From assembly GCA_047974765.1 (NCBI GenBank), contig JBKECP010000010.1, forward strand, positions 1 through 61,613: DNA of 61,613 nt, in the 5' to 3' direction. Below are positions 9,496 to 17,862 of the stretch, piece by piece. The DNA comes from JBKECP01 sp047974765 (GTDB taxonomy: Bacteria > Pseudomonadota > Gammaproteobacteria > Pseudomonadales > Halieaceae). The notes under the pieces were generated by a model. It was not told where the DNA came from. It worked only from the letters and a program-made list of their open reading frames with translations, and did not search any database. Position numbers and translations under genes: made by a program. The first letter of the stretch is position 1. Every line of letters starts with the position of its first letter.

Positions 9496-9852
9496 TCAGC
9501 TGGATAGTTTTTCCTTGATGCGAGCCGCCTTGCCGCTGAGTTCACGCAGGTAGTACAGCTTGGCCTGACGCACGTCACCGCGACGCTTGACCTTGATACT
9601 GTCAACCAGTGGGCTGTAGCTCTGGAAGGTACGCTCCACACCTACGCCATGAGAAATTTTACGAACGGTAAAGGCCGAGTTCAGGCCGCGGTTACGCTTG
9701 CCAATAACAACGCCCTCAAAGGCCTGCAGACGCTCGCGGTTGCCTTCCTTTACTTTTACCTGCACAACCACGGTATCACCGGGGCTGAACTCAGGCAGTT
9801 CTTTTTGCATCTGTTCAGCGTCGAGCTGAGAGATAATCTTGTTGGTGCTCAT
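9496..9852 (-). CDS. rplS: 50S ribosomal protein L19
   Basis: A 118-residue protein of the usual L19 length with the family text FSPGDTVVVQVKVKEGNRERLQAFEGVVI and a basic C-terminus (AKLYYLRELSGKAARIKEKL). L19 sits at the 30S-50S interface of the ribosome. The start is taken at the ATG giving MSTNKII because an AGGAG lies 6 nt upstream; the seven extra codons that are open upstream are not needed. It is the last gene of the rpsP-rimM-trmD-rplS operon and is followed by a strong hairpin terminator. Confidence 0.98.
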   Translation of the reverse strand: MSTNKIISQLDAEQMQKELPEFSPGDTVVVQVKVKEGNRERLQAFEGVVIGKRNRGLNSAFTVRKISHGVGVERTFQSYSPLVDSIKVKRRGDVRQAKLYYLRELSGKAARIKEKLSS

Positions 9853-9905
9853 GGTCTGCTCCTGTCGTATCAAGTCGTAGCTTCACAGCTGGCGATTTAT
9901 GTTAG

Positions 9906-10691
9906 TTACTGCCTAGACTGCCTCTCCGCTTTTTTGCGCAGAAAGTCAGCCAGTAATACTTCCTCTTCAGAGGTCATTGTCCGGCCTGTAAGCAGATCGG
10001 GCCGTCGTTCATAAGTGCGACCCAGTGCCTGCTGCAGGCGCCAGCGGCGAATTTTTTCATGGTCGCCACTCAGTAATATTTCCGGTACCGCTCGATCGTC
10101 AAACACCTCGGGCCGGGTATAGTGAGGACAATCCAGCAGGCCGTTGGCATAGGAATCCTCCTGTGCCGATGCCACGTGGCCCAGTACACCAGGCAATTGC
10201 CGGGTGACAGCGTCCACCACTACCATCGCGGCCAGCTCACCACCACTCAACACATAGTCGCCAATGGAAATTTCTTCATCCACTTCGGCTTCTATCAGGC
10301 GTTCATCAACACCCTCATAACGCCCCGCCACCAGCACCAGTGCCGACTTCTGCGCCAGCTCCACCGCTCTGCGGTGATCAAAACGGCGCCCCTGGGGCGA
10401 AAGATAAACAACATGGGCCGCCGCCTTTTCGTCAAAACCACCACCCGCTTCAATCGTTACCTGCCTGCGTGCAGCGACGATAGCCTGCCGCAGAGGCTCA
10501 ACTTTCATCAACATGCCGGGGCCACCGCCGTAGGGCCGATCATCTACTGTTCGATGACGGTCACAGGTATAGTCCCGGGGGTTTGTGTGACTCACAGTCA
10601 CCACTCCCTGCTTCACTGCCCGCCCGCTTACACCGTAAGCAGTTACCGCTGTGAACATCTCTGGAAACAGGCTCACCACGGCGATACGCAT
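9906..10691 (-). CDS. trmD: tRNA (guanine-37-N1)-methyltransferase
   Basis: A 261-residue SPOUT methyltransferase that transfers a methyl group from S-adenosylmethionine to N1 of G37, next to the anticodon, preventing +1 frameshifts. Family signatures seen are the start MRIAVVSLFPEMF, GGGPGMLMK, the knotted AdoMet site around LVAGRYEGVDERL and ISIGDYVLSGGELAA, and the C-terminal helical part with YTRPEVFD. Length is normal. A GGAG ribosome site precedes the ATG. It is the third gene of the ribosomal operon, 53 nt before rplS. Confidence 0.98.
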   Translation of the reverse strand: MRIAVVSLFPEMFTAVTAYGVSGRAVKQGVVTVSHTNPRDYTCDRHRTVDDRPYGGGPGMLMKVEPLRQAIVAARRQVTIEAGGGFDEKAAAHVVYLSPQGRRFDHRRAVELAQKSALVLVAGRYEGVDERLIEAEVDEEISIGDYVLSGGELAAMVVVDAVTRQLPGVLGHVASAQEDSYANGLLDCPHYTRPEVFDDRAVPEILLSGDHEKIRRWRLQQALGRTYERRPDLLTGRTMTSEEEVLLADFLRKKAERQSRQ

Positions 10692-10748
10692 TGCGTTCTG
10701 TCTCCATCCAGTCTGTGCTGCCCGGCATCACCCCAGGCCAGACAAAAA

Positions 10749-11291
10749 CTACTCGTCGGGGAACCAGTCTACACTCAATCGCCCTGCTGCCAGGTCCACA
10801 TGAGTAATCACCTCACCCGGCAGATAGGGGATCAGGCGTTCCCGCTCATCAATACTACCTTCACTGGCTTTGACCACCAACACATCGTTGGCACCGGTCT
10901 CAATCAGATAATCAACCTTGCCCAGCAGAATTTCGTCGGCACCAACCCGGCACCATACTGCCAACCCTTCCAGCTGGCGCCAGTAATAATCACCTTCATC
11001 CAGCTCAGGCAGAATCTCTGCCGGAACCAGTACATCCAGCTTCTGGTAACGTTCAGCCCGGGTACGATCATCAACACCGGCAATATGCGCCACCAGACCT
11101 TTGCCATGACGCCTGCCTTCATCAAAATAAATGGCTTCATCACCATCCCGGCACCTGACCACCCACCCCCGGTAACTGAAAAAGTTCTCCGGCGGGTCAG
11201 TGTAGGAGTGAATTTTGAGCCAGCCCCTAATGCCATAACAAGCGGTAATTCTACCGATTGTCAGCCAGCTGCCGACCTTGCCTTCACTCAT
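10749..11291 (-). CDS. rimM: Ribosome maturation factor RimM
   Basis: A 180-residue protein with the RimM N-terminal barrel (GRITACYGIRGWLKIHSYTDPPENFF) and a C-terminal PRC-barrel (LPELDEGDYYWRQLEGLAV, LIPYLPGEVITHVDLAAG). RimM binds ribosomal protein S19 and helps assemble the 30S head. It lies between rpsP and trmD in the conserved order, 14 nt after the rpsP stop, so it is cotranscribed. Nothing unusual was seen. Confidence 0.97.
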   Translation of the reverse strand: MSEGKVGSWLTIGRITACYGIRGWLKIHSYTDPPENFFSYRGWVVRCRDGDEAIYFDEGRRHGKGLVAHIAGVDDRTRAERYQKLDVLVPAEILPELDEGDYYWRQLEGLAVWCRVGADEILLGKVDYLIETGANDVLVVKASEGSIDERERLIPYLPGEVITHVDLAAGRLSVDWFPDE

Positions 11292-11305
11292 TACTTACTG
11301 CTCAC

Positions 11306-11560
11306 TCAGGCAGCAAGGGCTTCCTGGTTTTCTTTCAGCAACTTGGCAACACGATCAGACAACTGGGCACCCTGACCCTGCCAGTAGGCAATGCGCTCAG
11401 CATCTATGCGCAGACGCACTTCCTGACCGCGGGCAACAGGATTGAAAAAACCAACACGCTCGATAAAACGACCATCGCGCGATTTGCGGCTGTCAGTCAC
11501 TGTCAGGTGATAAAAAGGACGCTTCTTTGCACCGCCACGTGATAAACGAATTGTTACCAT
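11306..11560 (-). CDS. rpsP: 30S ribosomal protein S16
   Basis: An 84-residue protein with the S16 text MVTIRLSRGGAKKRPFYHL, SRDGRFIERVGFFNP and LRIDAERIAYW. S16 is needed for 30S assembly. The start is the ATG preceded by AGGAA; the frame is open further upstream, but those 24 codons do not match the family. It is the first gene of the operon, with a promoter candidate about 100 nt upstream. Confidence 0.97.
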   Translation of the reverse strand: MVTIRLSRGGAKKRPFYHLTVTDSRKSRDGRFIERVGFFNPVARGQEVRLRIDAERIAYWQGQGAQLSDRVAKLLKENQEALAA

Positions 11561-11652
11561 ATTCCGTAATTTCCTGATATTTAAAGAGAAACCGCAATAA
11601 ACAGATCGCAATTCCACGACAAAAACCGGCACCGTGGCCGGAAAGGTGGCGT

Positions 11653-11681
11653 ATCATACGGAAAATAGCGCCACATGAAAA
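11653..11681 (-). promoter_or_regulatory. Sigma-70-type promoter candidate for rpsP
   Basis: On the minus strand TTTTCA and TATGAT are separated by 17 nt, between the ffh stop and the rpsP start. The -10 box matches the consensus at five of six positions and the -35 at four. It would give the ribosomal operon a start independent of ffh. Confidence 0.5.
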
Positions 11682-11731
11682 GCCCGGATACCGTGAACTT
11701 CTGCTGTGTTTTCGGAGGTTTAAGCTTTAGC

Positions 11732-13102
11732 TTAGTGCGGCGGCAAACCGCCACCGCCCTGAGGCAGCATACCGCCGAGACCACGCATCATCTTCTGCAT
11801 GCCGCCGCCTTTCATTTTTTTCATCATTTTCTGCATCTGCTTGTGTTGCTTGAGCAAGCGATTGAGATCCTGAACCTGAGTGCCGGAACCCTGTGTAATA
11901 CGGCGCTTGCGGGAGCCGGAAATCAACTCTGGCTTGCGGCGCTCAACGGGTGTCATGGAGTTGATCATGGCCTCCATGCGTGCAAACATTTTCATATCAA
12001 GATTTTGCTGGGCCAGCTGTGAGATATTGCCCATCCCCGGCAGCTTGTCGAGCATACTGGTAATGCCACCCATGTTATTCATTTGTTGCAGCTGATCGCG
12101 GAAGTCCTCAAGATCAAAACGCTGACCTTTTTTAACCTTGCGGGCCAGTTTCTCCGCCTTTTTACGATCAACCTTCTGTTCCGCCTCCTCAATCAGCGAA
12201 AGCACATCGCCCATCCCCAGAATGCGCGAAGCCAGCCGGTCCGGATGAAAAGGATCAAGGGCCGCCGTTTTTTCACCCACGCCGAGGAATTTGATCGGCT
12301 TGCCAGTCACCGTGCGCACAGACAGAGCAGCACCACCACGGGAATCGGCATCCACCTTGGTCAGAATTACACCGGTCAGTGGCAGTGCTTCACCAAAGGC
12401 TTTGGCCGTATTGGCCGCATCCTGCCCCGTCATCGCATCAACGACAAACAGTGTTTCTGCCGGTTTCAGTACACGGTTCAAATCAGCAATTTCTTTCATC
12501 ATTGCTTCATCGACACTCAGGCGACCCGCCGTATCGACGATCAGCACATCCGAAAAACGCACTTTGGCATGATCAAGCGCCGCAAGGGCAATATCGACAG
12601 GCTTCTGGCTGGCCTCGCTGGGAAAAAAGTCAACACCAACCTCCTGTGCCAGTGTTTGCAGCTGCTTAATCGCCGCCGGTCGATAGATATCAGCACTGAC
12701 CACCGTCACAGATTTTTTGTCGCGCTCTTTGAGTAACCGGGCCAGCTTGGCCACTGAGGTGGTCTTGCCTGCACCTTGCAAACCGGCCATCAGAATAATG
12801 GCAGGCGGCTGCACCGACAGGTTGAGCCCCTCATTAGCGCTGCCCATCACCTCTTCCAGCTCATTTTGAACAATTTTCAGAAAAGCCTGGCCCGGGCTTA
12901 AGCTACTCATCACTTCCTGACCGAGGGCACGCTCCTTGACCCGCTCAACAAACTGCTTCACCACCGACAGAGCCACATCAGCTTCTAACAGGGCCATGCG
13001 CACTTCGCGCAGAGTCTCCTGAATATTTTCATCATTGAGTTTGGCCTTGCCAGTAATATTGCGCAGGCTGTTGGACAGGCGATCAGATAAACTCTGGAAC
13101 AT
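11732..13102 (-). CDS. ffh: Signal recognition particle protein Ffh
   Basis: A 456-residue GTPase that, with 4.5S RNA, delivers nascent membrane proteins to FtsY. Seen in order: the helical N domain; the P-loop GLQGAGKT (about 107-114); DTAGR (about 190-194); TKVDADSRGG; and a methionine-rich M domain with the RNA-binding text SGSRKRRITQGSGT, ending in a Met/Gly/Pro-rich tail. The ATG giving MFQSLSDRL is chosen because that is the family start; eleven further codons upstream are open. It is divergent from ypjD, and the rpsP operon follows in the same direction. Confidence 0.98.
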   Translation of the reverse strand: MFQSLSDRLSNSLRNITGKAKLNDENIQETLREVRMALLEADVALSVVKQFVERVKERALGQEVMSSLSPGQAFLKIVQNELEEVMGSANEGLNLSVQPPAIILMAGLQGAGKTTSVAKLARLLKERDKKSVTVVSADIYRPAAIKQLQTLAQEVGVDFFPSEASQKPVDIALAALDHAKVRFSDVLIVDTAGRLSVDEAMMKEIADLNRVLKPAETLFVVDAMTGQDAANTAKAFGEALPLTGVILTKVDADSRGGAALSVRTVTGKPIKFLGVGEKTAALDPFHPDRLASRILGMGDVLSLIEEAEQKVDRKKAEKLARKVKKGQRFDLEDFRDQLQQMNNMGGITSMLDKLPGMGNISQLAQQNLDMKMFARMEAMINSMTPVERRKPELISGSRKRRITQGSGTQVQDLNRLLKQHKQMQKMMKKMKGGGMQKMMRGLGGMLPQGGGGLPPH

Positions 13103-13202
13103 GGGATTAACTCTGCTGGTTGAGCCTTTCGGCATCGGAAATTAAGCGTTGTACCTATGCCGCTATTGATTCCACCGGGACAGTTCGGTACAAAGGGGGC
13201 AA

Positions 13203-13231
13203 AGTATACGTCACCCGAGCCAGTCTCCCAA
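13203..13231 (-). promoter_or_regulatory. Sigma-70-type promoter candidate for ffh
   Basis: TTGGGA and TATACT on the minus strand are spaced by exactly 17 nt, about 100 nt before the ffh ATG. The -35 box ends 4 nt before the ypjD start codon on the other strand, so the two divergent genes share very little upstream DNA. Confidence 0.55.
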
Positions 13232-13235
13232 ACCC

Positions 13236-14039
13236 ATGTCACTGCCCTTTATAGCAACGATGGCTGCCCTGTTGTACTTTGTGGCTGCCGGGCTACAGTC
13301 ATTTTCGATTCTGCAACACAATCAGCAGACCAGCCGGATGCTGGTTATCACAACGCTGTTGGCGCTGGGCTGCCACACAATTGCTGCCTGGGGAGCCATT
13401 GCCAGCGATGGCGACGGCATTCACTTTGGCTTCTATCGCAGTGCTGCACCCATTTTTCTGGCCATCAATATTATCTGCCTGACAGCAATCCTGGTGCGCA
13501 GGCCACTGCAAAACTTATTACTGATTATTTTTCCACTATCAGCCATCGCTGTACTGGTCTCGTCCTTTGGCCCTCAAACTGACCGCAATCACGGCGCTAT
13601 GGATCCCGGCATATTGTTGCATGTCGTCGCCTCCATTCTGGCTTATGCCGTACTGACACTGGCGGCCATTCAGGCCGCCTTAGTGGCTATTCAGGACTCT
13701 CAGTTGCGCCATCATCGCACCCGCGGCATTGTGCGCCTGCTGCCACCACTGCAACTGATGGAATCAATGCTGTTTGAACTGTTGTGGGCGGGTGTATTGC
13801 TGCTAAGCGTGGCCATTGCAGCGGGCTTTTTGTTTGTAGACGATCTTTTTGCACAGCATTTGGTGCATAAAACCGTGTTGACTATTATCGCCTGGTTTAT
13901 TTTTTCTGTACTGTTATGGGGACACTATCAGCTGGGCTGGCGCAGTCAGACAGCGGTGCGACTGACATTGGGTGGTTTTGTCACGCTGATGCTGGCCTTC
14001 TTTGGCTCCAAACTGGTACTTGAACTGATTTTGCACTGA
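13236..14039 (+). CDS. ypjD: YpjD/CcsA-family inner membrane protein
   Basis: A 267-residue polytopic protein with about eight hydrophobic segments, of the cytochrome c assembly (CcsA/CcmC-like) superfamily. The fragments MDPGILLHVVASILAYAVLTLAAIQAAL and HLVHKTVLTIIAWFIFSVLLWGHY match the YpjD type, usually found divergent from ffh and upstream of a CorC/HlyC-like gene, exactly as here. YpjD has been linked to magnesium handling together with CorC-type proteins rather than to cytochrome c itself. Conserved His residues lie in predicted membrane segments. The ribosome site is weak. Confidence 0.88.
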   Translation: MSLPFIATMAALLYFVAAGLQSFSILQHNQQTSRMLVITTLLALGCHTIAAWGAIASDGDGIHFGFYRSAAPIFLAINIICLTAILVRRPLQNLLLIIFPLSAIAVLVSSFGPQTDRNHGAMDPGILLHVVASILAYAVLTLAAIQAALVAIQDSQLRHHRTRGIVRLLPPLQLMESMLFELLWAGVLLLSVAIAAGFLFVDDLFAQHLVHKTVLTIIAWFIFSVLLWGHYQLGWRSQTAVRLTLGGFVTLMLAFFGSKLVLELILH

Positions 14040-14126
14040 GCGCAATTGGTCGACCACCGGGCTTGCCCCGCCGCTGCTTTTTCTTCAAGATAGCCCTTTT
14101 GATATTTACAGGGGTTTTTTCCCGCT

Positions 14127-15392
14127 TTGAACGAAGCACCGCTGGGTCTTTTATGCTCAGTTCTGGTAGTACTCATTCTGCTTTCGGCGTTCTTTTCCAG
14201 CTCTGAAACCGGCATGATGTCTCTCAACCGCTACCGGCTGAAACACCTCAGAAAGAACAATCACCGGGGGGCGCGCAGAGCCAGCAAGCTGTTACAGCGC
14301 CCGGACCGTCTGATCGGTCTTATCCTTATCGGTAACAATCTGGTCAATATCCTGGCATCTTCCATTGCCACGATCGTTGCCATTCGTCTGTGGGGTGATG
14401 CCGGTATCGCCATTGCGACTTTTGGCCTGACCTTTGTCATTCTGATTTTTGCGGAAATCACCCCCAAAACTATCGCCGCCCTGCACCCCGAGCAGGTTGC
14501 TTTTCCGGCCAGTGTCATTTTGCTGCCGCTGATGAAAGTGATGTACCCCTTTGTCTGGTTTATCAACTCCATCACCAATGGCCTGCTGCGCATGATGGGT
14601 TTTGACCCGGCCAAGACCGGTGACGAGCATGTATCAGCAGAGGAACTCAGAACCATCGTCGCCGAGGCAGGTCAGCTCATTCCCACCCGCCACCGCGGTA
14701 TGCTGTTGAATATCCTCGACCTGGAAGAGGTATCAGTGGATGACATTATGGTACCGCGCAACGATGTTTACGGTATCGACATGGACGACTCCGACGAGGA
14801 TATTCTACGCACCATCCAGACCAGCTCTCACACCCGTCTGCCAGTTTACCGCGATGATATCAACGACATCGTTGGCGTACTGCACATGCGCAATACCAGT
14901 CGTATTATTGATGCTCAGGGACTGGACAGAGCTGCGCTTGAACGGGAAATGGACAAACCCTACTTCATTCCCGAAAGCACGCCACTGAATACTCAGCTGT
15001 TCAACTTCCAGAAAAACAAACTGCGTCTGGGTATGGTGGTGGATGAATATGGCGATGTACTCGGCCTGGTTACACTGGAGGATATTCTCGAAGAGATCGT
15101 GGGTGAATTTACATCCAGCCTCGTCGACAGCGCGGACTCCATTTTCCCCCAGCGCGATGGCAGTTACATTATTACCGGCAGCACACCCATCCGCGATATC
15201 AACAAAGCGCTGGACTGGGACCTGCCAACTGACGGCCCCAAGACACTGAACGGGCTGGTGCTGGAGTATCTGGAGTCCTTCCCGGATGCCAATGTCTGCC
15301 TGGCTATTGACGGCTACCGCCTGGAAACACTGGAACTACAGGGTAATGTGGTACAGGCAGTGCGCGCCAATGGCCCAGGCAAACACTATTAA
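14127..15392 (+). CDS. HlyC/CorC (CNNM)-family transporter
   Basis: A 421-residue inner membrane protein. An N-terminal DUF21/CNNM membrane domain (about residues 5-180, SSETGMMSLNRYRLKHL, FAEITPKTIAALHPE) precedes a CBS pair (VDDIMVPRNDVYGIDM, HTRLPVYRDDINDIVGVL, VDEYGDVLGLVTLEDILEEIVGEF) and a C-terminal CorC/HlyC domain (YIITGSTPIRDINKALDWDLP). Relatives (YfjD, CorB) take part in magnesium and cobalt resistance or efflux. The start is TTG at 14127; an AGGGG lies upstream with long spacing. The neighbour ypjD supports a common role. One copy of the 165-bp dispersed element begins 4 nt after the stop. Confidence 0.92.
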   Translation: MNEAPLGLLCSVLVVLILLSAFFSSSETGMMSLNRYRLKHLRKNNHRGARRASKLLQRPDRLIGLILIGNNLVNILASSIATIVAIRLWGDAGIAIATFGLTFVILIFAEITPKTIAALHPEQVAFPASVILLPLMKVMYPFVWFINSITNGLLRMMGFDPAKTGDEHVSAEELRTIVAEAGQLIPTRHRGMLLNILDLEEVSVDDIMVPRNDVYGIDMDDSDEDILRTIQTSSHTRLPVYRDDINDIVGVLHMRNTSRIIDAQGLDRAALEREMDKPYFIPESTPLNTQLFNFQKNKLRLGMVVDEYGDVLGLVTLEDILEEIVGEFTSSLVDSADSIFPQRDGSYIITGSTPIRDINKALDWDLPTDGPKTLNGLVLEYLESFPDANVCLAIDGYRLETLELQGNVVQAVRANGPGKHY

Positions 15393-15395
15393 CCC

Positions 15396-15561
15396 AACCC
15401 GGCAAGCTTTTAGCCGAATGAATAAAAGCGGCACATGAATGTGCCGCCGCAGGCTGTAAGCCTGCGCTAGCCCTGCGAAAATCAAGGGGTTTCACACATT
15501 CTGCTGATTTTCAGGGGCGACAATCAAATAGTGAGGGATTCATCTATTTGATTGCCAGGTT
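15396..15561 (+). repeat. Dispersed structured element, copy 1
   Basis: About 166 bp, found three times in the window. It is bounded by imperfect inverted ends (AACCCGGCA at the left, TGCCAGGTT at the right). Inside are a hairpin GCGGCACAT-GA-ATGTGCCGC, a hairpin around CAGGCTGTAAGCCTG, a conserved stretch with TTTTCAGGGGCGAC, and an ATCAAATAG...CTATTTGAT inverted pair. It has no coding capacity. It starts directly after the corC-like stop codon, so it is probably transcribed as that gene's 3' untranslated region. It could be a MITE/REPIN-type element or a structured RNA. Confidence 0.85.
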
Positions 15562-15596
15562 GATAGCAAGCCTGTATTTATCGGTCAGAACCTCCA

Positions 15597-15791
15597 TCAG
15601 GACAGGCTGTGCAATTGTGCAGCCTGTTGTCGCTGATGGCAGCGTTCAAGAATAGCCCGTTTTTCAGCCACACTGACCATCGACCAGTCAGTAATTTCCA
15701 CCGCACTGCGAAAACAGCCAATACAAATATCGGCGTCATCTAACACACAAACCGAAATACAAGGTGATCGGGGCACGTCCATCTCACTCAT
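15597..15791 (-). CDS. DUF1289 domain protein
   Basis: A 64-residue protein with the DUF1289 pattern SPCISVCVLDDADICIGCFRSAVEITDWSMVS: four cysteines in two pairs, then a helix rich in Arg and Glu. Function is unknown; the cysteines suggest a metal or iron-sulfur site. The start giving MSEMDVPRSP is chosen on family length. The gene overlaps the stop end of the gamma-carbonic anhydrase gene only if a longer start is used; with this start the two are 7 nt apart and surely cotranscribed. Confidence 0.88.
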   Translation of the reverse strand: MSEMDVPRSPCISVCVLDDADICIGCFRSAVEITDWSMVSVAEKRAILERCHQRQQAAQLHSLS

Positions 15792-15798
15792 TACCAAC

Positions 15799-16323
15799 TC
15801 AGTCCTGCTCGACAAGCAGCTCCCGATAACTGGCAGCATTATTGACGTAGTGCTGCGCATTGAGTTTCAACATGGCCTGTGTGTCTTCATCCAGACTTTT
15901 CTTTATTCTGGCTGGCGCTCCCAGCACCATGCTGCCATCGGGAATCTCCATGCCTTCAGTCACCAGCGCATTGGCACCTATCAGGCAGTTGTTACCAATG
16001 CGGGCACCATTTAGCACTACAGCACCAATACCCACCAGAGTGTTATCGCCAATACTGCATCCGTGAATCATGGCATTGTGGCCAACGGTGACGTTTTCAC
16101 CAATCAGCGCCGGAAAACCGGGATCAGCATGAATCACCGTACCATCCTGAATATTGCTGCCCGCCCCCACCTCAATACGCTCAACATCACCACGCAGCAC
16201 ACAACTAAACCAGACACTGCTGCAATCATGCAGGGTAACATCACCAATAACGGCGGCATTGGGAGCAATAAAGTGCCCCTGGCCAACCAGTTTGACCTGC
16301 TTGTCTGCAAGGCGGTATTTCAT
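15799..16323 (-). CDS. Gamma-carbonic anhydrase family protein (YrdA-like)
   Basis: A 174-residue left-handed beta-helix (hexapeptide-repeat) protein, with repeats from about residue 20 to 135 (IGDVTLHDCSSVWF, IGENVTVGHNAMIHG, IGDNTLVGIGAVV). The metal-binding histidines of the gamma class appear as VIHAD and GHNAMIHG. Length and order match YrdA/PaaY-type proteins, trimers that bind zinc but whose carbonic anhydrase activity is often weak or unproven. A C-terminal helical tail follows. It is transcribed with the DUF1289 gene downstream. Confidence 0.93.
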   Translation of the reverse strand: MKYRLADKQVKLVGQGHFIAPNAAVIGDVTLHDCSSVWFSCVLRGDVERIEVGAGSNIQDGTVIHADPGFPALIGENVTVGHNAMIHGCSIGDNTLVGIGAVVLNGARIGNNCLIGANALVTEGMEIPDGSMVLGAPARIKKSLDEDTQAMLKLNAQHYVNNAASYRELLVEQD

Positions 16324-16393
16324 GATTACTGGCTTCCTTCATTGTTGGGTTGATTTTAGCATCCTAAACGAGCCGGGCTATCAGAGCCAGCAT

Positions 16394-16720
16394 CTAGCTG
16401 TCCAGATCTGTTTCTGCCAGTAAACGCACAAGATCATAAGCGGGCTCTTCATAAGGATGTGCCGCCTTCAGGGCAGCCAATACCGCTTTGATACAGGGTG
16501 GGTCACACACCAGCTCCACCCGGTATTCAGCCAGCTGCTCCAGCGCACCTGTTACGCCGAGAAAAGGGCTGGCACCCGTGAGTGGCCGAAACTGCCCCTG
16601 CCCCAGAACCTGCCAGCAACAGCGGTCATAGTTGCCAATACGTCCAGCACCTGCCTCAAACACAGCATCTTTAACCGATGCCAGATGACTCTTGGGAACA
16701 TAGAAGCCCAATTTGAACAT
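16394..16720 (-). CDS. NIF3/YqfO C-terminal-like protein
   Basis: A 108-residue protein with MFKLGFYVPKSHLASVKDAVFEAGAGRIGNYDRC and the end text ALKAAHPYEEPAYDLVRL. This is the CutA-like domain that is inserted in NIF3/YqfO proteins and also occurs alone at this length in proteobacteria. Function is unknown. It starts 2 nt after the tgt stop, with GAGG upstream of the ATG, so it belongs to the queA-tgt transcription unit. Confidence 0.88.
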   Translation of the reverse strand: MFKLGFYVPKSHLASVKDAVFEAGAGRIGNYDRCCWQVLGQGQFRPLTGASPFLGVTGALEQLAEYRVELVCDPPCIKAVLAALKAAHPYEEPAYDLVRLLAETDLDS

Positions 16721-16722
16721 TG

Positions 16723-17862
16723 CTACACGCCCCTCGCCTGCTCATCGTAGAATGCCTCACTGAAGGCAGCCAGATTGCCCGCTTCAATGGCAGCGCGAAT
16801 AGCCGCCATATGCTGCTGATAAAAATACAGGTTGTGGATGGTATTAAGCTGGGAGCCAAGTATTTCCCTGCACTTGTCAAGGTGGTGCAGATAACCACGA
16901 CTGAAATTGCGACAGGTATAGCAGTCACAGCGTTCATCCAGCGGCAGCGTGGAATTGCGGTGTTTGGCATTGCGCAACTTGAGCTGACCACGGGCAGTGA
17001 ATAAAAAACCATTGCGGGCATTGCGCGTCGGCATAACACAGTCAAACATATCAATTCCCCGGCGCACACCTTCCAGCAAGTCAGCCGGTGTCCCCACCCC
17101 CATCAAATAACGTGGATTGTCCGGTGGCAGTATTGGCTGCATCACCTCCAGTACCGCCATCATTTCGCCTTTGGGTTCACCAACAGACAGCCCGCCAATA
17201 GCATAGCCATCAAAACCGATCTCACTTAATCCAGACAATGAAGCCTTACGCAGTTCGGGGTACATTCCCCCCTGAACGATACCAAACAGCGCATTGGGAT
17301 TATCACCGTGAGCATGTTTTGAGCGCGCTGCCCAGCGCAAAGACAACTCCATCGACTCTCTGGCCTGGATCTCAGTAGCCGGATAAGGTGTACACTCATC
17401 AAAAATCATCACAATATCGGAGCCGAGACTGTGCTGAATCGCCATCGAGGTTTCCGGATCGAGGAATACTTTGGCGCCATCCACCGGCGAACGAAAACTC
17501 ACGCCCTCTTCTGAAATCTTGCGCATCGCACCCAGACTAAAGACCTGAAAACCACCGGAATCGGTCAGTATCGGACCACTCCAACCCATAAAATCATGCA
17601 GATCACCGTGCTGCTCAATAATATCCGTACCCGGGCGCAGCCAGAGGTGAAAGGTATTGCCAAGGATGATCTCGGCACCAATATCACGGATATCCCGGGG
17701 CAGCATGCCCTTGACTGTTCCGTAGGTACCCACAGGCATAAAAGCCGGTGTTTCCACCGTACCTCGCGGAAAATACAAGCGACCCCGGCGGGCAGAGCCA
17801 TCATCGGCCAGACGCTCAAAGCGCATATGACAACGGCGACGGTTATGGCAATCGCTGCTCAC
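16723..17862 (-). CDS. tgt: tRNA-guanine transglycosylase
   Basis: A 379-residue TIM-barrel enzyme that replaces guanine-34 with preQ1 in tRNAs with GUN anticodons. It shows the catalytic regions TDSGGFQVFSL and MIFDECTPYP, the text GIVQGGMYPELR, and the zinc ligands CDCYTC plus His in a late segment. The family usually starts MxFE (here at 17826), but the GTG at 17862 has an AGGGAGA site at good distance and forms a GTGA overlap with the queA stop, so translation is probably coupled and the protein carries a 12-residue N-terminal extension (MSSDCHNRRRCH). Confidence 0.96.
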   Translation of the reverse strand: MSSDCHNRRRCHMRFERLADDGSARRGRLYFPRGTVETPAFMPVGTYGTVKGMLPRDIRDIGAEIILGNTFHLWLRPGTDIIEQHGDLHDFMGWSGPILTDSGGFQVFSLGAMRKISEEGVSFRSPVDGAKVFLDPETSMAIQHSLGSDIVMIFDECTPYPATEIQARESMELSLRWAARSKHAHGDNPNALFGIVQGGMYPELRKASLSGLSEIGFDGYAIGGLSVGEPKGEMMAVLEVMQPILPPDNPRYLMGVGTPADLLEGVRRGIDMFDCVMPTRNARNGFLFTARGQLKLRNAKHRNSTLPLDERCDCYTCRNFSRGYLHHLDKCREILGSQLNTIHNLYFYQQHMAAIRAAIEAGNLAAFSEAFYDEQARGV

